A stretch of DNA of 64,000 nucleotides from contig DGPB01000010.1 of assembly GCA_002390285.1 (NCBI GenBank), forward strand, positions 62,001 through 126,000, read 5' to 3'. The translations under genes were made by a program, and so were the position numbers. Below are positions 58,360 through 64,000 of the stretch, one piece after another; within the stretch, counting starts at the first letter, position 1; each line of letters opens with the position of its first letter. Below the pieces are notes generated by a model. That model saw nothing but the letters and a program-made list of their open reading frames with translations. It was not told the origin of the DNA and ran no database searches. The stretch comes from Cellvibrionales bacterium UBA4451 (GTDB lineage: Bacteria > Pseudomonadota > Gammaproteobacteria > Pseudomonadales > Porticoccaceae).

Positions 58360-58960
58360 AGTCTAAGATGGCTTGTCTGTGAGAGGTGGGTGGATTCTAC
58401 GTGATTCACCGTAATGAAAAAACTGTTGGGTGGAATTGGGAGTAGGCGTTGACGTGAGGTTGGCAAGTGAGCCCCAGTTTCTGGGGAGATTAACAATGTA
58501 GAGTGGCATCACCTATACGGCTCCGTCTTCAATTCTCGACGTCATCGTGGGGTTTTTCGGGGTGAATTTAACCCAGATAACTTACGTTCTAAGACCCAAA
58601 ATAATTTACATCGTCTTGCGAGATACGCATAGAACATGATCACCTAAGCAAAATAACGTTAGATTTATAGCGCTACGGAATGTTCTTGTTGGATGGTTTC
58701 TTCACATGATTGTCTTGTTTAAACACATGATGATCACATGCGAAATAGACAACCTGATAACGTTAGAGGGGGCCGTTGAATGCTATTTTGGTTGTAATAG
58801 TGGTATTACTGGGCCAGCAGAGCCGGGTCGGTACATTTAGGCGCTAATCAAATGGTATTTCTTTGTAAGGCGACAACGGATAATCCATTTAGTTGATGAC
58901 TCTAGACTTGAAAACAAGATACAAGTGGTTAGAGAGTAGCTCGAATTTGATTAACTCGGC
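58360..58960. other. 600-base spacer without recognised genes
   Basis: Upstream of mutS and downstream of the exporter gene, both minus strand. It contains a possible mutS -10 (TAGAAT on the minus strand near 58396), a small hairpin CCCCAG-TTT-CTGGGG around 58473-58488, and the element ATAACGTTAGA twice (about 58653 and 58758). No ORF with a plausible start and composition, and no RNA gene, was recognised. Confidence 0.5.
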
Positions 58961-59569
58961 TCAGAAAAAAGCCTGATACAGCGCCAGTGTTGCCAGCAAT
59001 AAAAACAGTACGCCGCTGAATTTATGAATCAGACCCAGAGGCAGGTATTTCAATAGCCGCTGACCAGCAACAACCCCCAGTACTGTGGTGGCTATAAGAG
59101 CTAATGTTGACCCTAACCAGACAGGCAGGCCGTGATAGGTAGACGCCAGGCCCGCAACTGCTAGTTGGGTTTTGTCGCCAAATTCTGCTACAAAAATCAT
59201 TAGTAACGCGGTGACAAATAGACCGTGACTGCTACGTACCCTCGTACCAGCCTCATCCTCTTCGACGTCTTCAAATAGTAATGATTGAATACCAAAAAAA
59301 CCAAATAATCCTGCTACAGCGAGCGCGAGCCAGAATTCAGGGATCCAGGCAGAGACTATGGTGCCAAATAATACGGCAAGTAAGTTGAGCACAGCAAAGG
59401 CCGTTACCGCACCGAATAACACAGGCCACGGACGGTGCTTGGCGGCCAGAGTCATACAAACTAACTGACTTTTGTCACCAAACTCAGCTAGAAAAATCAG
59501 AATAAATGACGCGCCAGAAATAGATAGCAGTTCGGCCATGTGAGGGATTTTCAGCTCCATTATCAACAT
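58961..59569 (-). CDS. GDT1/TMEM165-family (UPF0016) cation exporter
   Basis: A 202-residue membrane protein with six or seven helices arranged as an inverted repeat. Both family motifs are present: FLAEFGDKSQLVCMTLA in the first half and FVAEFGDKTQLAVAGLA in the second. Homologues export manganese or exchange calcium for protons. A yybP-ykoY manganese riboswitch is not visible; a -10 box lies about 20 bases before the start, leaving a very short leader. Several in-frame Met codons (59569, 59560, 59539) leave the exact start open. Confidence 0.9.
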   Translation of the reverse strand: MLIMELKIPHMAELLSISGASFILIFLAEFGDKSQLVCMTLAAKHRPWPVLFGAVTAFAVLNLLAVLFGTIVSAWIPEFWLALAVAGLFGFFGIQSLLFEDVEEDEAGTRVRSSHGLFVTALLMIFVAEFGDKTQLAVAGLASTYHGLPVWLGSTLALIATTVLGVVAGQRLLKYLPLGLIHKFSGVLFLLLATLALYQAFF

Positions 59570-59933
59570 TCTATGAAGAAGGTGCGATTATACCGATTCA
59601 ATTGGGAACCAAAAGATCAAAAATGGTTTTGTTCAAAGGTCGTTTATTTCCTGCATTATGATTTTTTCCCATGAATTTATACCTATGTTGAGTATAAGAA
59701 ACCATATAGATAACCCATCTGCCGGTCGGTTTTATCTCGTCAAAGTCTTTGCTCTGGAATAATTGTTGTTTGGTAGTGATGGGACCGTCGTTCGCTATCG
59801 CTTTTTATTGCAAGTTATGTGGTTGACTTCGTGTTTGAGGTGATGGTCTACACTAGTGTATGGATTTTGGCTCTAACTAGGAGCGTGAGGGAGCAGATAT
59901 GAGGTGGTTCTAGATTATAATCAGTGAGGTGAA
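59570..59933. promoter_or_regulatory. Divergent promoter region
   Basis: About 360 bases between two divergent genes. On the minus strand TATAAT (59587-59592) is a good -10 for the exporter gene. On the plus side TTGACT (59823-59828) and the perfect palindrome TACACTAGTGTA (59849-59860) lie upstream of the sensor-like gene, with a 20-base spacing that is too long for a standard promoter; the palindrome may be an operator. A mini-ORF at 59899 is listed separately. Confidence 0.5.
59899..59913 (+). other. Four-codon mini-ORF (MRWF*) with strong Shine-Dalgarno
   Basis: GAGGGAG, five bases, then ATG AGG TGG TTC TAG, ending 20 bases before the sensor-like gene. Ribosome binding looks strong. Could be chance or a short upstream ORF that tunes translation of the next gene. 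Confidence 0.3.
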
Positions 59934-60503
59934 ATGTTGAATATTAAGTTAAATGCAACTTGTGCACTCCTGGCGATGGCTGTCCTTATTCTTGATCTAC
60001 AGGTACCACTTGGTATTGTCGGTGGTGTTCCATATGTTGCAGTTATTTTAATTGCCCTGTGGTTACCTAAACTATATTTCATCCTTTATTGGGCTATTCT
60101 TTGTTCTGCTCTAACGCTGGCAGGCTTTTATTTTTCTCCTTCTGGAGGTGAATTATGGGCGGTAATATTAAACAGAGCCGGAGCATTGGTTGCTATATGG
60201 ACAGTTGCGGTTCTTGCGTGGAAGTGGAAGGTTTATGAAAAAGATGTGCTTTCTTTAACGCTTAGGTTGGAAAAAGAAAAAATATATCTGGCAACTATTA
60301 GTGGTGCGCAGCATATAACAAACAATCTATTGAATGAGCTTAAAGTTGTGATGTTTGAAATCGAGAATCACCCCTCTTTTGATCAAGAGGTCGCGTTAAT
60401 GTTTGAGGATATGCTAGCTGAAGCGCCGACTTTAATGAAACACCTTTCTACCGTGGAAAAGATTGACGATGAAACGATAAGAAAGTCTGTTCATCCCGCG
60501 TAA
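59934..60503 (+). CDS. Membrane sensor-like protein lacking a kinase domain
   Basis: A 189-residue protein with a GAGGTG ribosome site. Residues 1-105 hold about four hydrophobic helices (LDLQVPLGIVGGVPYVAVILIALWLP is like the membrane input domains of some histidine kinases and diguanylate cyclases). After about residue 112 come a coiled segment and SGAQHITNNLLNELKVVMFEI, which resembles an H-box dimerisation helix with a central His. No HATPase, GGDEF or other output domain follows; the frame ends normally. The protein could be a His-phosphotransfer or regulatory stub, or a decayed kinase. No named family is assigned. Confidence 0.7.
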   Translation: MLNIKLNATCALLAMAVLILDLQVPLGIVGGVPYVAVILIALWLPKLYFILYWAILCSALTLAGFYFSPSGGELWAVILNRAGALVAIWTVAVLAWKWKVYEKDVLSLTLRLEKEKIYLATISGAQHITNNLLNELKVVMFEIENHPSFDQEVALMFEDMLAEAPTLMKHLSTVEKIDDETIRKSVHPA

Positions 60504-60688
60504 GCTGTTGGTCTAAAAACAAAAATATGTAACGATTGTTCTTTAATCAACACGCCTTAATTTATTATAGCCCCTGTATTTTTTACTATATCTTCACCGC
60601 TATGAATACGGCTGCCCGAGTTAATGCCGCTTCTGGTGTTAAGATAGCCATGCGAGAGATTGTCTTGTCGAAATAAAAAGGTATCACC

Positions 60689-61831
60689 TTGAAACAAAGA
60701 AGACGTCATGTAAAACCCAAGCAGAAATTTGTTGAGCGCGTTCTTGAATTTACCATAGAAAGCATGGATTCAATGGGACAGGGTGTAGCAAAAATTGATA
60801 ACAAGCCGTGTTTTATCCCCAAAACTTTACCGGGAGAAGAAGGTAAGGCGATCTTAACGAAAGCCAGTAAAGGAGTGATGTTTGCTCGGTTGGCGTCGCT
60901 GGATATTACCGCTGACAACCGTGAGGAAGCGGCGTGCAAGCATTTTGAGAGCTGCCCTGGTTGCCACTACTTACATACGGATTATCAAAGTGAGCTACTG
61001 TATAAGCACCAGGCGCTGGATAACCATCTGAAGCGTCTCACGGCACCTGTTCCTGTTGTCAAAGTAGTCCCAGCCGAAGAACGCCTTGGTTACCGTAATC
61101 GTATTCAGTTGCACTATCGGCATAAGTACATAGGCATGATCGATGGCGTGACTAATAACGTTCTCGAAATTCCAACATGCCTAGCGATTGATGCGCGCCT
61201 GAAAGTGGCTTTTGATGAGTTATATGACGATAGAAGCTGGACCGAAGAGCATGAGGGGCATGGCCATTGTGAACTGTACCTTACTGAAGAAGGTGTGAGT
61301 GTTGAGTGGGACCAGCCTTATTCCCATGGTGGATTTAGCCAGGTGAATGAGGCCATGAACAGGGTGCTCAAAGAGGCGGTGCTGAATGAATTGAAAGATG
61401 ATGCGGTAAGTACCCTACTGGATTTGTTCTCAGGGGAGGGCAATTTATCAGACCCGGTTGTTCAAAGTAATGACGCCATTGATCGTGTGATGGTGGATTA
61501 TGCGCCGGATCGTGTTAAGCATGAGTCGTTGAGTTTTATTCATCTGGATTTGTTTTCTGAAACATCGTTACGGGCGTTCAAAGCACGCTGTGAACATAAG
61601 CAGTTCGATGTCATTCTGGTTGATCCGCCAAGAAAAGGTTTTACTGATTTAGCGCTCTGGGTAAAGGCCTTGAAGCCAAAAAAACTGATTTATGTGAGCT
61701 GTAATGCAGCAACGATGGTGAGAGATCTTCAACAACTGACGGGCAAATTCACTATTGATCAAGTCAGCTTGATCGATCTGTTCCCGGGAACCTATCACTA
61801 CGAGACATTGGTGTCTGTAAGTTTTGAATAG
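60689..61831 (+). CDS. TrmA/RlmD-type RNA (uracil-5-)-methyltransferase
   Basis: A 380-residue SAM enzyme starting with TTG at 60689 (AAAGG seven bases upstream). It has an N-terminal TRAM domain (about 10-65, ESMDSMGQGVAKIDNKPCFI), the iron-sulfur cysteines in ACKHFESCPGCHYL plus a later Cys near 166, the SAM fold with LLDLFSGEGNLS, DPPRKGF, and the catalytic Cys in YVSCNAATMVRDL. The iron-sulfur motif favours RlmC/RlmD (23S rRNA U747/U1939) over TrmA. Its length is closer to RlmC. It is also unusually free of the E. coli RlmD insertion. Exact target undecided. Confidence 0.85.
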   Translation: MKQRRRHVKPKQKFVERVLEFTIESMDSMGQGVAKIDNKPCFIPKTLPGEEGKAILTKASKGVMFARLASLDITADNREEAACKHFESCPGCHYLHTDYQSELLYKHQALDNHLKRLTAPVPVVKVVPAEERLGYRNRIQLHYRHKYIGMIDGVTNNVLEIPTCLAIDARLKVAFDELYDDRSWTEEHEGHGHCELYLTEEGVSVEWDQPYSHGGFSQVNEAMNRVLKEAVLNELKDDAVSTLLDLFSGEGNLSDPVVQSNDAIDRVMVDYAPDRVKHESLSFIHLDLFSETSLRAFKARCEHKQFDVILVDPPRKGFTDLALWVKALKPKKLIYVSCNAATMVRDLQQLTGKFTIDQVSLIDLFPGTYHYETLVSVSFE

Positions 61832-61842
61832 GGAGGCTAAAT

Positions 61843-61875
61843 ATGGTGCTGTCTGATCTGTTATTGGTTATGTGA
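61843..61875 (+). other. Ten-codon mini-ORF (MVLSDLLLVM*) with strong Shine-Dalgarno
   Basis: GGGAGG at 61831-61836 overlaps the stop of the methyltransferase gene. Six bases later an ATG opens MVLSDLLLVM then TGA (61873-61875). The gene pncC begins 138 bases downstream. A small hydrophobic peptide or chance; no repeat or hairpin ties it to pncC. Confidence 0.3.
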
Positions 61876-62013
61876 GACGTTCATTTCTGAGTCGTTTCCC
61901 CGGGTTGTTTTACTGGGGTTGGTTGGGGATGAGACAGACTGTCTTGTTTGCTTTCCTCCCATTGAGCTGAAAATCACCTTGCAGTAAAGGCATTGCTGCC
62001 TTAAGTTTTCCTA

Positions 62014-62502
62014 ATGAACCGTCACACTAAAGATCTATCAGCCCAGCTTGGGAGTTTACTACGCTCTAGACAGCTCACAGTGACCTGTGCCGAGTCCTGC
62101 ACTGGTGGGGGCATCGCCAGTGCAATCACCGATATTGCTGGAAGCTCTCAGTGGTTTCATGCCGGATTTGTTACCTATGCAAACGACGTTAAAGAACAGC
62201 TTTTAGACGTATCGCCAGAAACACTGATGTCGGAAGGCGCCGTCAGTGAATCTGTGGTGAGGCAAATGGTGGAGGGTGCCCTAAAGGCTGCGGGAGCAGA
62301 TATTGCCGTAGCAGTGAGTGGAGTGGCCGGACCAGATGGCGGCACAGAACACAAGCCGGTTGGCATGGTGTGGTTTGCTTGGGCCATGAAGAATGGCGTT
62401 GTGACGACTCTCTGTACTCAGTTTGAGGGTGACAGGTCAGCGGTACGACAGGCCGCAGTTGAGCGGGCTCTTAAGGGGCTGATTGAGATGCTTAAAAATT
62501 AG
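62014..62502 (+). CDS. pncC: Nicotinamide-nucleotide amidohydrolase PncC (CinA C-terminal family)
   Basis: A 162-residue enzyme that deamidates NMN to NaMN in the pyridine nucleotide cycle. The family motif TVTCAESCTGGGIASAITDIAGSSQWF and GFVTYANDVKEQLLDV, AVSGVAGPDGGTEHKPVGMVWFAW are all present. It lacks the N-terminal molybdopterin-binding part of full CinA, as does E. coli PncC. pncC immediately before recA is the usual gammaproteobacterial order. Confidence 0.95.
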   Translation: MNRHTKDLSAQLGSLLRSRQLTVTCAESCTGGGIASAITDIAGSSQWFHAGFVTYANDVKEQLLDVSPETLMSEGAVSESVVRQMVEGALKAAGADIAVAVSGVAGPDGGTEHKPVGMVWFAWAMKNGVVTTLCTQFEGDRSAVRQAAVERALKGLIEMLKN

Positions 62503-62504
62503 AT

Positions 62505-62524
62505 TACTGTATGGCTATACAGTA
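62505..62524. promoter_or_regulatory. LexA (SOS) operator and promoter of recA
   Basis: TACTGTATGGCTATACAGTA is a perfect CTGT-N8-ACAG box. A -10-like TATAAA (62523-62528) overlaps its right edge, and a weak -35 (TAGATT, 62500-62505) lies 17 bases upstream, the same geometry as the E. coli recA promoter. The box starts two bases after the pncC stop codon. Confidence 0.92.
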
Positions 62525-62551
62525 TAAAAAAATTGGGGTAAGCTACGGTTA

Positions 62552-62600
62552 AATCAAAGATTAAGAACAATCAAAATTTGACAACAAGAATCTAAGAACC
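62552..62600. repeat. Degenerate 15-17-bp tandem units in the recA leader
   Basis: AATCAAAGATTAAGAAC (62552), AATCAAAATTTGACAAC (62569) and AAGAATCTAAGAACC (62586). The first two match at 13 of 17 bases. They fill the leader between the SOS promoter and the ribosome site. Confidence 0.45.
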
Positions 62601-62631
62601 GTCAGCATTAATGAACAAAGAGGCATCAACA

Positions 62632-63678
62632 ATGGATCCGAATAAAGAAAAGGCCCTTAAGGCAGCACTAGATCAAATCGAGCGTCAGTTCGGTAAAGGA
62701 ACGGTCATGCGCATGGGCGACAAAGAGCGGGTGGCGATGCCGTCCATCTCGACAGGTTCGTTGGGGTTGGATATTGCTTTGGGCATTGGTGGCTTGCCAA
62801 AAGGTCGAGTTGTAGAAATCTACGGGCCAGAATCTTCCGGTAAAACAACGCTGACACTTCAGGTGATTGCTGAAGCGCAAAAAGCAGGTGGTACCTGTGC
62901 TTTTGTCGATGCAGAGCATGCGCTAGACCCTATCTATGCAGAAAAATTAGGCGTCAATGTAGATGAATTGCTTGTGTCGCAGCCAGATACAGGTGAACAG
63001 GCGCTGGAAGTTACCGATATGTTGGTACGCTCTGGAACCATTGATGTATTGGTGGTGGACTCCGTGGCAGCACTGACGCCACGTGCTGAAATTGAAGGTG
63101 ATATGGGTGACCATCACGTGGGCTTGCAAGCTAGGTTGATGTCCCAGGCACTACGCAAGCTGACGGGCAATATCAAAAATGCCAATTGTCTGGTGATTTT
63201 TATTAACCAGATTCGTATGAAAATTGGCGTGATGTTCGGAAACCCGGAAACCACCACCGGCGGTAACGCATTGAAATTCTACTCTTCCGTTCGTTTGGAT
63301 ATTCGTCGCATCGGTGCGGTAAAAGAAGGTGATGAAGTAGTGGGTAATGAAACCCGAGTAAAAGTGGTGAAGAATAAAGTATCTCCACCCTTCAAGCAGT
63401 GCGAATTCCAGATTCTCTATGGTCAGGGTATCAATCACTTGGGTGAGATTATTGATCTAGGTGTGAAATGCGGCTTGGTAGATAAATCTGGTGCTTGGTA
63501 TGCCTATAAGGGCAATAAAATAGGCCAGGGTAAAGCTAATTCCTGTGAGTATCTGCGAGAAAACCCGGCCATTGCCGATGAGATTGAGCAAAAAATTCGA
63601 GCTGAATTAATGCCTGCACCAAAAAAGAAGGGAGCCGCTGAAGAAACTCCGGTTCAAAAGGAAGAGATTGAGGCCTGA
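62632..63678 (+). CDS. recA: Recombinase RecA
   Basis: A 348-residue strand-exchange protein and SOS co-protease. The start at 62632 (MDPNKEKALKAALDQIERQFGKG) has AGAGG upstream; the ATG at 62611 lies in the leader. Walker A is GPESSGKTT (about 66-74), followed by FVDAEHALDP, VVDSVAALTP, loop L2 IFINQIRMKIGVMFGNPETTTGG and the KFYSSVRLDIRR block. The acidic/Lys-rich C-terminal tail is normal. Single gene with its own terminator; no recX is seen downstream within the window. Confidence 0.98.
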   Translation: MDPNKEKALKAALDQIERQFGKGTVMRMGDKERVAMPSISTGSLGLDIALGIGGLPKGRVVEIYGPESSGKTTLTLQVIAEAQKAGGTCAFVDAEHALDPIYAEKLGVNVDELLVSQPDTGEQALEVTDMLVRSGTIDVLVVDSVAALTPRAEIEGDMGDHHVGLQARLMSQALRKLTGNIKNANCLVIFINQIRMKIGVMFGNPETTTGGNALKFYSSVRLDIRRIGAVKEGDEVVGNETRVKVVKNKVSPPFKQCEFQILYGQGINHLGEIIDLGVKCGLVDKSGAWYAYKGNKIGQGKANSCEYLRENPAIADEIEQKIRAELMPAPKKKGAAEETPVQKEEIEA

Positions 63679-63716
63679 CTAATTCTTTAAGTATCAATGT
63701 GTTTTGGTTACAGAAG

Positions 63717-63742
63717 CCGCACTATTGCTAGTGCGGTTTTTT
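63717..63742 (+). terminator. Rho-independent terminator after recA
   Basis: CCGCACTA (63717-63724), loop TTGC, TAGTGCGG (63729-63736) and six T's. Perfect eight-base-pair stem, 38 bases after the recA stop. Confidence 0.93.
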
Positions 63743-63856
63743 ATGTACTGGATAAACACGGTATTTATCAGGACTATTTATTATTAATATGATGAAAAGT
63801 GGGGAAGTGCTTGGTTGAGCATGGAGAAGAATGGTGTCAAAGTTGATGGTTAACAG

Positions 63857-64000
63857 ATGACAGAGCTGATTACCTACAAAAGCCTGATAGTTGCCTTATT
63901 TTTATTGGTGTTGTTCATTGCTGAACGCTACGCGCCGGCTGCCACGGTGCCAAAAGAAATTGTCGCTGTACGGCGGATAACCAACAACTTGCTATTGTGG
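63857..64000 (+). CDS. Probable sterol desaturase/fatty acid hydroxylase family protein (N-terminal part)
   Basis: The first 48 codons only; the gene runs off the window. The frame starts MTELITYKSLIVALFLLVLF and continues with IAERYAPAA and RRITNNLLLW: one hydrophobic helix followed by the AERYAPA and R-R-x-T-N-N-L-L-L-W pattern found at the start of bacterial sterol desaturase (di-iron, His-box) proteins. The diagnostic histidine boxes would lie beyond base 64000, so the call is provisional. No strong ribosome site is seen; other starts upstream are possible. Confidence 0.55.
   Translation, partial: MTELITYKSLIVALFLLVLFIAERYAPAATVPKEIVAVRRITNNLLLW

Noticed and set aside
59570..59640. yybP-ykoY manganese riboswitch for the GDT1-type exporter
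   Set aside because: A TATAAT box lies about 20 bases before the start codon, leaving no room for the aptamer, and its conserved core was not found.
1..64000. CRISPR arrays, prophage, intact insertion sequences, rRNA genes
   Set aside because: None seen: no regularly spaced identical repeats, no integrase, transposase or phage structural genes, no rRNA-like stretch. The tandem arrays listed are too short and degenerate to be CRISPR.

Overview
The window looks like chromosomal DNA of a marine-type gammaproteobacterium. Protein motifs and gene order match Pseudomonas/Cellvibrionales-like genomes: aspS-yebC-ruvCAB-ybgC-tolQRAB-pal-cpoB-queE-queC-tRNA-Lys-nadA, metG beside apbC-dcd and rnfABCDGE, and pncC-recA near mutS-fdxA. 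Base composition is near half G+C. There is no phage, intact insertion sequence, CRISPR array or rRNA. The genus cannot be fixed from the sequence alone. Most of the window is core genome, and the novelty lies in spacers and small genes.

Layout. 1-5819: end of aspS, yebC, a small acidic-tailed protein, a thioesterase, a decayed stretch (about 2.8-3.58 kb), then ruvCAB behind a perfect LexA-type box. 5833-10879: ybgC and the Tol-Pal envelope system. 10974-13734: queE, queC, tRNA-Lys(UUU), nadA. 13788-19451: M48 protease (minus strand), a PerM-like permease and a periplasmic M16 protease. 19701-24098: aceE-aceF. 24296-28755: DUF4864 protein, DEAD-box helicase, YaiI-like protein and a SLC13-type transporter. 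28756-30484: an accessory island with a palindrome, two small unknown ORFs separated by an attC-like site, and a lytic-transglycosylase lipoprotein. 30725-34141: SulP transporter and a ThDP-dependent enzyme. 34341-40305: complete rnf operon (minus strand). 40497-44124: metG diverging from apbC-dcd. 44137-48052: SirB2, DUF3014 and DUF3108 proteins, and purM-purN. 48184-50084: DUF2066 protein and hda. 50188-51922: thioredoxin-like lipoprotein and YihY. 52013-55225: ArsC-like protein, wrbA, DUF2069 protein, sppA. 55328-58359: fdxA and mutS. 58961-64000: GDT1-type exporter, a sensor-like membrane protein without a kinase domain, an rRNA/tRNA uracil methyltransferase, pncC, recA behind a second perfect LexA-type box, and the start of a probable sterol desaturase.

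How the genes work together. Two SOS-controlled units (ruvCAB, recA) and mutS cover recombination and repair. Tol-Pal, CpoB, the M48 and M16 proteases, SppA and the transglycosylase maintain the envelope. AceEF feeds acetyl-CoA to metabolism, and Rnf couples ferredoxin/NADH to an ion gradient. purMN, nadA, queEC, dcd and pncC make or recycle nucleotides and cofactors.

The most unusual signals are these. (1) Short degenerate tandem units of 12-17 bp, usually three or four copies, recur at gene boundaries; several copies contain the neighbouring stop or start codon. The clearest functional case is the tolB start, where a triplicated 14-bp unit makes two overlapping mini-ORFs (MRKLI*, MRKLT*) leading into tolB. 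(2) A solitary attC-like site lies between two small unknown ORFs. (3) Tiny ORFs with strong Shine-Dalgarno sequences sit in leaders, one inside a 10-bp inverted repeat upstream of dcd. (4) A coding-like tail remains after the TlpA-like gene. All of these come from reading by eye and need computation to confirm.
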